A stretch of 64,000 nucleotides of DNA from VFKU01 sp964620045 (GCA_964620045.1 CAZUJL010000019.1:14446-78445); one strand, 5' to 3'. Counted from the first letter of the stretch, positions 44,247 to 54,499 are shown. Notes: generated by a model not told the origin, from the letters alone. Numbers and translations: made by a program.

Positions 44247-45554
44247 TTGGTTAAAGATTCGCAAGTGCTCGATGCCATGCGCCACATCGTCGATCCCGAT
44301 CTCGGGCGCGATATCGTGTCGCTCGGCTTCATCAAAGATCTCCGCGTGAACGGCGGCAACGTCAGCTTCACCGTCGAACTCACCACGCCGGCCTGCCCCG
44401 TCAAAGAACAGTTCAAGACCGATTGCGAACGCGCCGTGCGCAACATTCCCGGCGTGACCTCGGTCAGTGTCACGATGTCCGCGATGCAGCCAAAGAAACA
44501 GCCCGGCCTCGGCATCAATACGCTGCACAAAGTCCACACCGTGCTCGCGGTGTCATCCTGCAAAGGCGGCGTTGGCAAATCCACCATCGCGGCACAACTC
44601 GCGCGCCAGCTCCAGCGCGAAGGCCTGCGCACCGGCCTGCTCGACACGGATATCTACGGTCCCTCCGTGCCCACGCTGTTCAACATGCGCCAGCCGCAAC
44701 TCATGATGCGCAACAACTTGCTCCTGCCGATCACAGTCGACGGTCTGAAACTCATGTCCGTCGGTTTCGTGCTCGGTGATTCGCCCGCCGTCATGCGCGG
44801 GCCGATGGTCTCGGGATACGTGCAACAGATTCTTCATCAGACCGACTGGGGTGAACTCGACTACCTCATCATCGACATGCCGCCGGGCACCGGCGACATC
44901 CAGCTCACACTCGTGCAGCAAGCCGCGCTCGATGGCGCGATCATCGTCACCACACCGCACTCGCTCTCGCTCGTCGACGTCGCGCGCGGCATCCTGATGT
45001 TCGAAAAAGTGAACGTACCCGTGCTCGGGATCGTGGAAAACATGTCGTATTTCGTGTGTGACAATTGCTCGAAGAAGCACTACCTCTTCGGCCACAGTGC
45101 ACACACCCTGAAAACGCGCTTCGGGCTCGACACGCTCGCCGAATTCCCGATGGTCGACAACATCTCCGACGTCAGCTCGAAGGACGCCGGCAAGGACATC
45201 GAGCCGCTGCGCAAACTCGCCGAAAACCTGCACCGGGCCGTGGGCAAGCGGCGCGCGCAGAAGGAAGACCTGCCCGTCGTCACCGCCGCCGGCACGCACA
45301 TCCGCGTGCAATGGCCGGACGGCCACGTGGCGCTGCTGAACAACCGCGACGTGCGCGGGGCCTGCCAGTGCGCCGGCTGCGTCGAGGAATTCTCCGGAAA
45401 GCAGATCCTCGACATCAACACGATCCCGGCGAACATCCAGTCGACCGGCATCTCGGTCCTCGGAAACTACGCCGTCTCCATCGCCTGGAACGACGGCCAC
45501 AGCTCGGGGATCTTCACCTGGGATCGGCTGCGAGAGATTGAAGGCAAGAAATGA
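44247..45554 (+). CDS. Mrp/NBP35-type Fe-S cluster carrier ATPase with C-terminal DUF971 domain
   Basis: This is a 435-residue protein if begun at TTG 44247, with GGGAG 8 bases upstream; an ATG at 44139 would add 36 unlike residues. Domain order: MIP18/DUF59 (VLDAMRHIVDPDLGRDIVSL), then the Mrp deviant Walker A SCKGGVGKST, GLLDTDIYGPSVP, PPGTGDIQLTL, and a Cys pair VCDNCSK for cluster binding. The C-terminal part (THIRVQWPDGHVALL through SIAWNDGHSSGIFTW) is a DUF971/gamma-BBH N-terminal-like domain with ACQCAGC. Mrp proteins deliver [4Fe-4S] clusters. The three-part fusion is uncommon and suggests that DUF971 helps target selection. Confidence 0.88.
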   Translation: MVKDSQVLDAMRHIVDPDLGRDIVSLGFIKDLRVNGGNVSFTVELTTPACPVKEQFKTDCERAVRNIPGVTSVSVTMSAMQPKKQPGLGINTLHKVHTVLAVSSCKGGVGKSTIAAQLARQLQREGLRTGLLDTDIYGPSVPTLFNMRQPQLMMRNNLLLPITVDGLKLMSVGFVLGDSPAVMRGPMVSGYVQQILHQTDWGELDYLIIDMPPGTGDIQLTLVQQAALDGAIIVTTPHSLSLVDVARGILMFEKVNVPVLGIVENMSYFVCDNCSKKHYLFGHSAHTLKTRFGLDTLAEFPMVDNISDVSSKDAGKDIEPLRKLAENLHRAVGKRRAQKEDLPVVTAAGTHIRVQWPDGHVALLNNRDVRGACQCAGCVEEFSGKQILDINTIPANIQSTGISVLGNYAVSIAWNDGHSSGIFTWDRLREIEGKK

Positions 45555-45556
45555 AA

Positions 45557-45612
45557 AGTGGCTAGTGGTCAGTGGCTGGCGATCAGTATCCAGCCACTAA
45601 TCACTGGCCACT
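45557..45612. repeat. Dispersed inverted repeat, family B
   Basis: AGTGGCTAGTGGTCAGTGGC with CAGCCACTAATCACTGGCCA. It occupies exactly the space between the convergent Mrp and anti-sigma genes and overlaps the anti-sigma stop codon by one to two bases, so it probably doubles as a bidirectional transcription stop. Confidence 0.75.
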
Positions 45613-46687
45613 ATTGCTCCTGCTCTTCAGGTTTGCCGTCGAGCGCATACCACACGTCGTCCAGCTCAAAAATCTGCACCGCCGTGCGATCAAGGATTTT
45701 GTCCCACGATTCGCTCGAGTGCTTTTTCATCACCGCGTTCAGCTCATCCGATCCACGCTTGAGTTCCGTGGTCGGTTCTCCGGCATAGCCCGACTCCACC
45801 CACGTGCCGTCGGCACGGACCTTGAAACTCCGCAACATACGCCGGCTAACCACCTCACCCACTTCGGCGCGCACGTTGAACGGATCGGTTTGCGCCACTT
45901 CCTCTTTCGGCTGCTCGTCGCGCATGCCTTCGGCACTCGCCTCCGGCGCGGCAGCCGCAGCCGCCGGTGGCGTACCAATCAGCTCCGCGCGCGAACGCGT
46001 TTCCGCATCGGCCTCGCCCGCGGCATCCGACAACGAAGTGCTGTTGTCTTCGCGTCCGAGTGCAAGACCGGCCTTCGTCTCTTCCGGCGCCCGCGCGAAA
46101 TTTTCCCACGCCCCATCCGCCGCCACTTTGCCCTTGGCCGCATCTTGCGCGGGCTCGGGCGCAGGCGCCGGTTCAGCCGCGCGCATGAAACTGCCCCACG
46201 CTTCGCCACCGCCCGCCGGGCCCTGATCAGGCGCGGACGCCGCCGGCGGCGTGCCCGGCGCGGTCTGCATCAACGTCGCCACGTCCCCGGATTCGATGCG
46301 CATCGGCGCGCTCGCCACCTGCATCTCCTGCTGCGCACCTTCGCGGGTTTCAAACACAATCACACTTACAATCAGCATCGCGGCCGCTGTGCCCAGCGCC
46401 ACCAGCGGGCCCATCCATCGCGGCACGGGACGCCGCACAACCTCCGAACCCACACGCCCCGTACGCACTGCTTCACGCACATCGGCTTCAAAACCCGCCG
46501 GCGCGCTCACCGCCGGCAAGCCGCGGTACGCCACGTCCACGCGTTTCATCGTATCCAGTTCGCGCAAACACTCCGCGCAACCGGTCAGGTGCGCCTCAAA
46601 GCCTTCGCGCTCCTCAACGGCCAACTCGCCATCAAGGTACGCGGAAAATTCCTCCCGCACTTCCATGCAATCGTGATAGTGCTTCAC
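45611..46687 (-). CDS. Zinc-finger anti-sigma factor with Ala/Pro-rich periplasmic region
   Basis: This is a 358-residue single-pass membrane protein. The start is GTG 46685-46687, sharing one base with the sigma stop. The N-terminus is a zf-HC2 anti-sigma domain: HYHDCMEVREEFSAYLDGEL and HLTGCAECLREL with the HxxxCxxC zinc motif. One helix follows (MGPLVALGTAAAMLIVSVIV). The periplasmic part is low-complexity (repeated EPAPAP, PPAAAAAAP) and ends with a folded-looking segment (GEVVSRRMLRSFKVRADGTW, ELDDVWYALDG). It should hold the adjacent ECF sigma factor at the membrane until a signal releases it. Confidence 0.88.
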   Translation of the reverse strand: MKHYHDCMEVREEFSAYLDGELAVEEREGFEAHLTGCAECLRELDTMKRVDVAYRGLPAVSAPAGFEADVREAVRTGRVGSEVVRRPVPRWMGPLVALGTAAAMLIVSVIVFETREGAQQEMQVASAPMRIESGDVATLMQTAPGTPPAASAPDQGPAGGGEAWGSFMRAAEPAPAPEPAQDAAKGKVAADGAWENFARAPEETKAGLALGREDNSTSLSDAAGEADAETRSRAELIGTPPAAAAAAPEASAEGMRDEQPKEEVAQTDPFNVRAEVGEVVSRRMLRSFKVRADGTWVESGYAGEPTTELKRGSDELNAVMKKHSSESWDKILDRTAVQIFELDDVWYALDGKPEEQEQ

Positions 46688-47283
46688 TAAATCAACCCTT
46701 GTTCTTTCAGCCGTGCGTGCAATTGCCCGCGCGCATAGTTCAACCGCGACTTCACCGTGCCCTTCGGGCATCCGGCGATCTCCGCAATCTCGTCATAGCT
46801 CAACCGATCCACCGTCCGCAGCACGAACACGATCCGGTAATGCTCCGGCAGCGTCAGCAGCGCCTCTTGCATCGCCGCTTCCATCTCGCGTCCGCGCGCG
46901 GCCTGCTCCGGATTCGGCACGCTTGCCGCCTGCTCACGTTCGGCCCGTGCCTCGTCCAGCCGCACGACCTTGTCGCGACCGCGCCGGCCGCCGTCGCGCA
47001 ACCGGTTCCGCGCGAGGTTCCCGGCGATCGAATACAACCATGTGTATACCTTCGAGCGGCCCTCGAACTGCGCAAGGCCCTGGTGCGCGCGCAAGAACAC
47101 CTCCTGCGCCAAATCCTGCGCGTCCTCGTGGTTCCCGACGAAGCGGTACACCACGTGGTACACGCGATCCTTGTATCGACGCACCAACTCGTCAAACGCC
47201 GCCGGATTGCCCGACTTACAGTCGTCCACCAGCGCCGCATCCGAATACGGATCGGTCTCTTTAATCGTTTCCACCACGCACAC
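46687..47283 (-). CDS. ECF-type RNA polymerase sigma factor
   Basis: This is a 198-residue sigma-70-family protein (GTG start at 47281-47283) with region 2 (FDELVRRYKDRVYHVVYRFV, DAQDLAQEVFLRAHQGL, TWLYSIAGNLARNRLRD) and region 4 (LLTLPEHYRIVFVLRTVDRL, YDEIAEIAGCPKGTVKSRL). It is directly followed by the anti-sigma gene, the normal arrangement. It responds to an unknown envelope signal. No paired target promoters were identified in the window. Confidence 0.95.
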   Translation of the reverse strand: MCVVETIKETDPYSDAALVDDCKSGNPAAFDELVRRYKDRVYHVVYRFVGNHEDAQDLAQEVFLRAHQGLAQFEGRSKVYTWLYSIAGNLARNRLRDGGRRGRDKVVRLDEARAEREQAASVPNPEQAARGREMEAAMQEALLTLPEHYRIVFVLRTVDRLSYDEIAEIAGCPKGTVKSRLNYARGQLHARLKEQGLI

Positions 47284-47424
47284 ACGGCCCCGGAGTGCCG
47301 CCCTGGATTAGACCCCGTCCATACCGGCAAGTTCGCAGCAAGCCCGCACAAAATACGCCGGAGCAACCACGATAATCCGCCCCGTCCCGTGGATCAACCC
47401 CCGGCCCTCGCGCTAAACTGGACC

Positions 47425-47850
47425 ATGCCTCGCCTCAAATTCCTATCCGCCCTCGCGTTGTTCTCGGTATTGCTAACCGCCTGCGCAACGACCACCCCAA
47501 CCGCCTCCGATCCCATCGCCCCCGCCGTCGCCGCAGCACAAGCCTTCCAGCAAGCGCTCGCAAACCAAAACTTCGACGCCGCGCTCGCGCTCGTCGCCGA
47601 TGACTTCACCAGCACCGCCTGGCCCACACGCGAAGACGTCCGCGTATATCTCGTCGAAGCCCGCGATCGCGGATTCTTCTCGCCGGCCACCGTCGCCGCC
47701 GAAGCACCCCAAGGCACGCTCACCGGCGAACGCGTCCGCGTATACCCCGTTGGACTCCGTTCCCGCGCCGGCGTCGCCGTCTTCGACCTCACCCTCGCAC
47801 CCCGCGGCGACCAATGGAAAATTGTCAACGCCTCGCTCGAGTTTTATTGA
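47425..47850 (+). CDS. Small lipoprotein of unknown function
   Basis: This 141-residue product (ATG 47425) has a lipobox LLTAC (Cys20), then ATTTPTASDPIAPAVAAAQA and a compact domain (FQQALANQNFDAALALVADDF, EDVRVYLVEARDRGFF, GDQWKIVNASLEFY). The order resembles the SnoaL/NTF2-like cone fold (a helix-rich start followed by beta strands), which is a weak guess. It is divergent from the sigma factor gene and 33 bp upstream of the dipeptidase gene, so may be its operon partner. Confidence 0.75.
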   Translation: MPRLKFLSALALFSVLLTACATTTPTASDPIAPAVAAAQAFQQALANQNFDAALALVADDFTSTAWPTREDVRVYLVEARDRGFFSPATVAAEAPQGTLTGERVRVYPVGLRSRAGVAVFDLTLAPRGDQWKIVNASLEFY

Positions 47851-47883
47851 ACCGCAACAACATTTATTTCGAAAGGTCGTCCA

Positions 47884-49254
<1,371 letters not shown>

Positions 49255-49300
49255 TTGCCGCTAGCCGGGAATATTGAAGAAATCCCCGGAGTTTATTGCC

Positions 49301-49327
49301 GTGACCGCTTGTTCTACGATCGGTCAC
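49301..49327. promoter_or_regulatory. Inverted repeat upstream of the copper ATPase gene
   Basis: GTGACCG (49301-49307) and CGGTCAC (49321-49327) are perfect complements separated by 13 bases, ending 13 bp before the GTG start. It could be a binding site for a metal-responsive regulator or a hairpin in the leader. No regulator gene is adjacent. Confidence 0.4.
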
Positions 49328-49340
49328 TGGAGTTAGACCA

Positions 49341-51788
49341 GTGGCTGCCACAATCGAAAAAGTTGACCTCCCCATCGAAGGGATGACGTGCGCCGGGTGC
49401 GCGCAGACCATCGAGTCCGCGCTCTCGCATGCCGACGGCGTGATGAAGGTCAACGTCAACTTTCCCACCGAGACCGCGCATGTGGAGTTTCTCGCAGCGC
49501 GCACGTCGGCTGGCGATCTCGCGGCCATCGTCGAAAAATCCGGCTACAAGGTAAAGCCTACACAATCCTCGATCGATCTCAAGATCACCGGCATGACGTG
49601 CGCCGGGTGCGTGAACAATGTCGAGAAGGCGCTCAAGGCCGTGCCCGGCGTCGCCTCCGCCAGCGTCAACCTCATGACCACGCTCGCGAATGTAAAGTTC
49701 GACGCGAACCGTGCGACACCTGAATCTTTGATCGCCGCCGTGCAAAAATCCGGTTACGGCGCCGAAGTCGCGCGCACCGCGGAAACGCAGGCGCCGTCCG
49801 ACGACACGGAAAAGCATCTCGCCGAAGCGCAGCGCCGCCTGATCATCGCCTGGGCGCTCACGCTCCCCGTCGCCATCCTCATGTTCCTGCACATGACGCA
49901 CATCTGGATGCCGCCTGCGATGGACTGGATCGAAGTCGTCCTCGCGCTCCCCGTGCTCGCGATCGCCGGCGCGCAAACCTTCGAAAAAGGATTCAAGACC
50001 GCGCTCCACCGCGCGCCAAACATGGACGCGCTCATCGCCCTCGGCACCGGCGCTGCCTTCATCACCGGCCCGCTCAAGCTCGCTGGCATGCCCATCCAGA
50101 GTTTCGCCGCCGTCGCCGCCATGATCATGGCCTTCCACCTCACCGGCCGTTACCTCGAAGCCCGCGCACGCGGCCGCGCGTCGCAGGCCATCCGCAAGCT
50201 GCTGGAACTCGGCGCGAAAACCGCCCGCGTCGAGCAGATGGGCCAGGAAGTCGAAATTCCCATTGACCAAGTTCACCCCGGCGACACGATCCTCATCCGC
50301 CCCGGCGAAAAAATCCCCACCGACGGCCAGGTCCTCAGCGGACAAAGCGCCATCGACGAAAGCATGGCCACCGGCGAATCGCTGCCGATCGACAAAAAGC
50401 CCGGCGACTTCGTGATCGGCGGCACCATCAATACCTCCGGCGCGCTGAAAATCCGCGCGACCAAAGTCGGCAAGGACACCTTCCTCGCGCAGGTCGTGCG
50501 CATCGTGCAGGAAGCGCAGGCGGCCAAAGTCCCCATCCAGGCCCTCGCCGATCGCATCACGGGCATCTTCGTCCCCATCATCCTCGCGCTCGCGCTCGCC
50601 ACCTTCCTCGCATGGTTACTTGCGCCCGACGCAATGGGCGCCATCGCCGAATTCGCCGCGCCGTACATCCCCTGGGTGACGCCCGATGCCTCCCCGCTCT
50701 CGCTCGCCGTCTACTCCGCGGTCTCCGTCCTCGTGATCGCGTGCCCGTGCGCCATGGGCCTCGCCACGCCCACCGCGCTCATGGTCGGCACCGGCGCCGG
50801 CGCACAGCAAGGCATCCTCATCCGCCACGGCGACGCCATCCAAACCATGCGCGACATCAAGGCCATCGCGCTCGACAAAACCGGCACGGTCACTCACGGC
50901 AAACCCGCCGTCGTCGGCGTCGCCGCGGGCGACAACTCCGGCCCGGCCGTCTTGGGACTCGCCGCCTCCGCCGAGCGCTCGTCCGAGCATCCCATCGCGC
51001 GCGCGATCGTGAATGCCGCAGCCGACGAAGGCATGCCGCTGCAGGAGATCGCCGAATTCCGCGCCGTCGCCGGCAAAGGCATCACGGGAAAAATCGGCAA
51101 TCAGTGGGTACTGGTCGGCAAGGAAAAGTATCTGCAGGAAGAAGGCATCAACACGGCCTCGCTCAATGCCGCCACGGACGCCTACGAAAACCAAGGCTTC
51201 ACCACGGTGCTCGTTGCGGCCGACGGCCACGCCATCGGCGCGATTGCCGTCGCCGACACACTGAAACCCGAAGCGAAGGATGCCCTCGCCACACTCCGCA
51301 CGCGCGGCCTGCATCTCGCGATGATCACCGGCGACAACGAACGCACCGCGCGCAAGGTGGCCGCCGATCTCGGCATCGATCGCGTACTTGCCAACGTGTT
51401 GCCTGAAGCCAAAGCCGAAGCCGTAAAACAGATCGCCACCGAATTCGGCTCGGTCGCCATGGTGGGCGACGGCATCAACGACGCCGCCGCGCTTGCCGCC
51501 GCCGACATCGGCATCGCGATCGGCACCGGCACCGACGTCGCCATCGAATCCGCCGACGTCGTGCTCGTCAAAGGCGATCTCAACACACTCGTGACCGCGA
51601 TCGATCTTTCGAACGCCACCTTCGCGAAAATAAAACAGAATCTCTTCTGGGCCTTCGGCTACAACCTCGTCGCCATCCCGCTCGCCGTCGTCGGCCTGCT
51701 CCACCCGCTCGTCGCCGAGGCTGCCATGGCCATCAGCTCCATCACCGTCGTCACCAACTCACTCCGCCTGCGCCGTTTCGGTAGGTAG
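49341..51788 (+). CDS. copA: Copper-translocating P1B-type ATPase
   Basis: This is an 815-residue inner-membrane pump that exports Cu(+) from the cytoplasm. The start is GTG 49341, with GGAG upstream. Two N-terminal heavy-metal domains each carry GMTCAGC. Then come membrane helices, the actuator motif MATGESLP, the ion-binding CPC in VIACPCAMGLATP, the phosphorylation site ALDKTGTVTHG, the P1B-specific SEHPIARAI, GDNERTARKVA and MVGDGINDAAAL. The last helices have FGYN and MAISS, the two further Cu(I) signatures. No CopZ chaperone or copper regulator is in the window. Confidence 0.95.
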   Translation: MAATIEKVDLPIEGMTCAGCAQTIESALSHADGVMKVNVNFPTETAHVEFLAARTSAGDLAAIVEKSGYKVKPTQSSIDLKITGMTCAGCVNNVEKALKAVPGVASASVNLMTTLANVKFDANRATPESLIAAVQKSGYGAEVARTAETQAPSDDTEKHLAEAQRRLIIAWALTLPVAILMFLHMTHIWMPPAMDWIEVVLALPVLAIAGAQTFEKGFKTALHRAPNMDALIALGTGAAFITGPLKLAGMPIQSFAAVAAMIMAFHLTGRYLEARARGRASQAIRKLLELGAKTARVEQMGQEVEIPIDQVHPGDTILIRPGEKIPTDGQVLSGQSAIDESMATGESLPIDKKPGDFVIGGTINTSGALKIRATKVGKDTFLAQVVRIVQEAQAAKVPIQALADRITGIFVPIILALALATFLAWLLAPDAMGAIAEFAAPYIPWVTPDASPLSLAVYSAVSVLVIACPCAMGLATPTALMVGTGAGAQQGILIRHGDAIQTMRDIKAIALDKTGTVTHGKPAVVGVAAGDNSGPAVLGLAASAERSSEHPIARAIVNAAADEGMPLQEIAEFRAVAGKGITGKIGNQWVLVGKEKYLQEEGINTASLNAATDAYENQGFTTVLVAADGHAIGAIAVADTLKPEAKDALATLRTRGLHLAMITGDNERTARKVAADLGIDRVLANVLPEAKAEAVKQIATEFGSVAMVGDGINDAAALAAADIGIAIGTGTDVAIESADVVLVKGDLNTLVTAIDLSNATFAKIKQNLFWAFGYNLVAIPLAVVGLLHPLVAEAAMAISSITVVTNSLRLRRFGR

Positions 51789-51795
51789 ACGCCCT

Positions 51796-51820
51796 TGGGA
51801 GGGCGAGCGTACCCGCGAGC
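51796..51820. repeat. Dispersed repeat copy (GGGAGGGCGAGCG...CGCGAGC)
   Basis: It lies a few bases after the copper ATPase stop and matches 21 of 25 bases at 8046-8070. A second hairpin GGCGGGCG-TCCT-CGCCCGCC follows at 51876-51895. Confidence 0.55.
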
Positions 51821-51875
51821 TCCATTAACCAACGGCCCACGCGCAAAAACCAAAAGCCATCCAAACCTTAAGTGG

Positions 51876-51895
51876 GGCGGGCGTCCTCGCCCGCC
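51876..51895. terminator. GC hairpin between convergent genes
   Basis: GGCGGGCG pairs with CGCCCGCC around TCCT. There is no T-run, so it is a possible hairpin terminator or repeat only, between the copper ATPase and DoxX genes. Confidence 0.4.
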
Positions 51896-51913
51896 GAAGT
51901 TCCACAGTTCAAG

Positions 51914-52315
51914 CTACGCCGCCGCTTCCGCCTTCTTCTGCTTCCCAGCCGCCGGCGTCACAAACCACAACGCCCACACGATAAACACCACCTGGATCAC
52001 AATCCGCAGCCACAGCGCCCACAGCGGCACATCCGGATATTTCTCCGCGTGCTGGATCATCCAGAAGTGCACCGTAAAGAACACGACCAAATGCGCGACG
52101 ATGAACCAAGCGCCCCACGCCGACAGCGACGGAATGAGCAGCATCACCCCCGCGATTACTTCCGTCACGCCGCTGAGATACACCATCGCCGCGTGCGCGG
52201 GGATATAGTCCGGCATGATGTTCAGATAAAAATCTGGCACGCGGAAATGGTTAATCCCGCCCAAAATAAAAAACACACCCAGCAACACCTTAAAAAACAT
52301 CTTGACGAACTTCAT
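51914..52315 (-). CDS. DoxX-like small membrane protein
   Basis: This is a 133-residue protein from ATG 52313-52315 that overlaps the stop of the upstream esterase gene as ATGA. Four hydrophobic segments are visible (VLLGVFFILGGINHF, AMVYLSGVTEVIAGVMLLIP, FIVAHLVVFFTVHFW, IVIQVVFIVWALWFV). GGINHFRVPDFYLNIMPDYIP is characteristic of the DoxX-like family. Members are linked to oxidative stress or small-molecule oxidoreductase support. The C-terminus is basic/Ala-rich. It is translationally coupled to the esterase. Confidence 0.85.
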   Translation of the reverse strand: MKFVKMFFKVLLGVFFILGGINHFRVPDFYLNIMPDYIPAHAAMVYLSGVTEVIAGVMLLIPSLSAWGAWFIVAHLVVFFTVHFWMIQHAEKYPDVPLWALWLRIVIQVVFIVWALWFVTPAAGKQKKAEAAA

Positions 52316-53037
52316 GCCGCGCCCTCCCGCGATGCCTGCCGCTCCATCCACATGGTCACGTCCGAAATCACGTCCTCCGGCAGATCGTGCGCGCCCTCGA
52401 AATAGCGCGTTTCCACCGGCCACCCCGCCGCGCGCAACTGCCCCTCGCCCTCGGCGGCTTTCTCAAAACTCATCGACGTGTCTCCGCGCCCATGCACCAC
52501 AAGCATCGGATACGGCGTCATCTCGCCCAACCGCGCCGCCACGTCCGGCGGCAAATCGCCGCCCCACTGCACCACAGCCGCCGGCCGCACCATCCCGCTC
52601 GCGCCCAAGCGATGCGCCATCGCGGACCCCTGGCTGAACCCGAGACAAAACACGCGCCGCTCGTCGAACCGGAACTGCGCGCGCACGGCGTCCATCAACC
52701 GCGCCATATACGCCACGTTGTCGCGGATCGTGTGCTCGCGCATATAGCGCGTCATCCACGAAAACCCGACCTTGCCGTTCTCCCAATACAACTGACTCGG
52801 ACCCTGCGGCGCAACGACCAACCAGTTCTTGTCGCGCAGGTCCGCGAAATTTTTGATGAAGCCCTTGCACGACTGCGCGTACCCATGGCACGCAATCAAC
52901 AACGCCGGCGCCGCCTCGACCTCCACCGCCGGCGCCTGCACCGCAAAATACGCGCTCCACTCGATCGGCAGGCGGTGGATACCCACCGCGCCCTCGTCCA
53001 GCACACGCTCCGCCTTCACTTCATCCGCCGCTTCCAT
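52312..53037 (-). CDS. Alpha/beta hydrolase, phospholipase/carboxylesterase type
   Basis: This is a 241-residue cytoplasmic hydrolase with the nucleophile elbow GFSQGSAMAH. The oxyanion region is LIACHGYAQSC, the acid is Asp in VVHGRGDTSMSFE, and the His is in FEGAHDLPED. This matches the acyl-protein-thioesterase/carboxylesterase group. An N-terminal extension (residues 1-45) is of unknown role. It precedes the DoxX gene with a 4-bp overlap, so the pair is one transcription unit. The substrate is unknown. Confidence 0.9.
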   Translation of the reverse strand: MEAADEVKAERVLDEGAVGIHRLPIEWSAYFAVQAPAVEVEAAPALLIACHGYAQSCKGFIKNFADLRDKNWLVVAPQGPSQLYWENGKVGFSWMTRYMREHTIRDNVAYMARLMDAVRAQFRFDERRVFCLGFSQGSAMAHRLGASGMVRPAAVVQWGGDLPPDVAARLGEMTPYPMLVVHGRGDTSMSFEKAAEGEGQLRAAGWPVETRYFEGAHDLPEDVISDVTMWMERQASREGAA

Positions 53038-53440
53038 CCGCCCACTCCAACGTTGCGGGCCGTACTATAAGCCGATTTTGACGGCCCACCAACTCTGCTC
53101 AGATCGTTCGAATACCCCAGACCGACGCCCCCGTCGAATTCTGTCTCGCCTGTCTCCTCTCAACTCCGCGACTCCGCGTGAGCCGCAATTGAATGTTTTT
53201 CCATAAACCCCAGCCATATTTGTCAACAGTTTTTACCTTGTCTCGCAACCGCGATTCAGCACCGCGCAACCCCGACGCGCCCATGCAACAAACCCGCACT
53301 GTATATAGGTTATACCTACAGCGCTGGGGTGCAACGGTGCGGCGCCAGCCGGGGTCCAATTCCCACGGGTTCGGGTTTTATATCTGCTAGTATTTCGTAC
53401 CTACCGGTTCGCCGGCGGCCAAATGTAGGGAGTCACTCAC
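53038..53440. other. Intergenic region without recognised gene
   Basis: I see no convincing reading frame or structured RNA in these 403 bases. A weak dyad (TGTATATAGG...CCTACA) is at about 53300-53320, and a GC-rich region lies at 53325-53370. GGGAG at about 53428-53432 is the ribosome-binding site of the prepilin-like gene (GTG 53441). The promoter of that gene must lie here, but no clear -10/-35 pair stands out. Confidence 0.5.
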
Positions 53441-54493
53441 GTGCAACGTCGTCGCGGCTTCACGCTCATCGAACTCCTCGTCGTCATCGCCATTATCGGC
53501 ATATTGGCGGCCATACTCCTTCCTGCACTCGCCCGCGCCCGCGAAGCCGCCCGCCGCGCAAGCTGCGCGAACAACCTCAAACAATTCGCGCTCTCGTTCA
53601 AAATGTACGCCAGCGAATCGAATGGTGAGAAGTTTCCGCCAATGTCACCGTACTCCAGCAGGCGCCCCGATCAACGTTCATCGGCACTCTGGGGCTCACC
53701 ACACGCGGCGGCTGTCTATCCTGAATATCTCCCCGATCTCGCCGTTGCAAAATGTCCGTCAGATTTTGGCGGCGATCCCGGATGGGGCTACGAAGGTCTC
53801 GGGCCAGGCAGACGCCTTCCAAACCAAGAGTTCGAAGTCCTCAAACAGGAGGCGCTAGACGAAGGCGATTTTGTGAAGCTCGACTACGTGCAGTGCGCCG
53901 AGCTTGGGCGTTCGTATAATTACACTGGTTATGCTGCGACTACTTCGTACGAATATTACGGGATCTGGGGAACAACGTCGATCAATCCTTGGACACCACT
54001 TCCGCCGGCGCCCCCATTCGAATTGCAGTTTACCGCCCTCGAAGATCCAATTTTGTATCGATACAAGCTTTTTGACGACGATCTTTCGATTCGAAACGAA
54101 GGATTTGCACCATGGCCGTTGTGGGCACCCTTCCCAAAAGACCACCCTACCAATCCTCCCGCACCAGGTGAGGACTACTCAATCGGTCTTGGCGGCGGCG
54201 ACACAGTCTTTCGTCTGCGCGAAGGGGTCGAGCGAGTGCTGATCACCGATATCAATAATCCCGGCGCTTCAGCCGAAGCACAATCCTCCCTTTCAGTGAT
54301 GTGGGACACCTTCGGATCAACAGGGTTCAGCGACGCATCAACCGGCGGCATCACGGTGTTCAATCACGTGCCCGGCGGTTCCAACGTCCTGTACATGGAC
54401 GGTCACGTAAAGTTCGTGAAATACCCTGGCGAATTTCCGATCATGTCCGACGAGCAAATCCTGAAAGAAAACAGTCACCACGGACAGGGCTGA
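53441..54493 (+). CDS. Prepilin-like protein with C-terminal H-X10-DG motif
   Basis: This is a 350-residue product from GTG 53441. The N-terminus is a type IV prepilin/pseudopilin leader: basic MQRRRG, the processing site G-FTLIELLVVIA and a long hydrophobic helix. Processing by PilD-type peptidase before Phe7 is expected. The remainder is a large extracellular domain with Cys pairs (ARRASCANNLKQFALSFKMY, KCPSDFGG). Near the end is FNHVPGGSNVLYMDGHVKFV, close to the H-X9-DG motif of Planctomycete/Verrucomicrobia/Lentisphaerota prepilin-like proteins. Such proteins occur in many copies and probably act at the surface. The spacing here is ten residues. Confidence 0.92.
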   Translation: MQRRRGFTLIELLVVIAIIGILAAILLPALARAREAARRASCANNLKQFALSFKMYASESNGEKFPPMSPYSSRRPDQRSSALWGSPHAAAVYPEYLPDLAVAKCPSDFGGDPGWGYEGLGPGRRLPNQEFEVLKQEALDEGDFVKLDYVQCAELGRSYNYTGYAATTSYEYYGIWGTTSINPWTPLPPAPPFELQFTALEDPILYRYKLFDDDLSIRNEGFAPWPLWAPFPKDHPTNPPAPGEDYSIGLGGGDTVFRLREGVERVLITDINNPGASAEAQSSLSVMWDTFGSTGFSDASTGGITVFNHVPGGSNVLYMDGHVKFVKYPGEFPIMSDEQILKENSHHGQG

Positions 54494-54499
54494 TCACCT

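Noticed and set aside
46699..47850. Long plus-strand frame running from the sigma factor gene into the small lipoprotein gene
   Set aside because: Only its last 141 codons (from ATG 47425) have a signal peptide and lipobox; the earlier part is antisense to the sigma factor.
51914..53037. Possible dedicated copper-resistance operon extending from the ATPase gene
   Set aside because: The DoxX and esterase genes are on the opposite strand and have no metal motifs; no chaperone or copper regulator is present.
53099..53359. Minus-strand frame of 86 codons in the intergenic region before the prepilin-like gene
   Set aside because: No ribosome-binding site, no domain and Arg-rich composition; the region is called non-coding.
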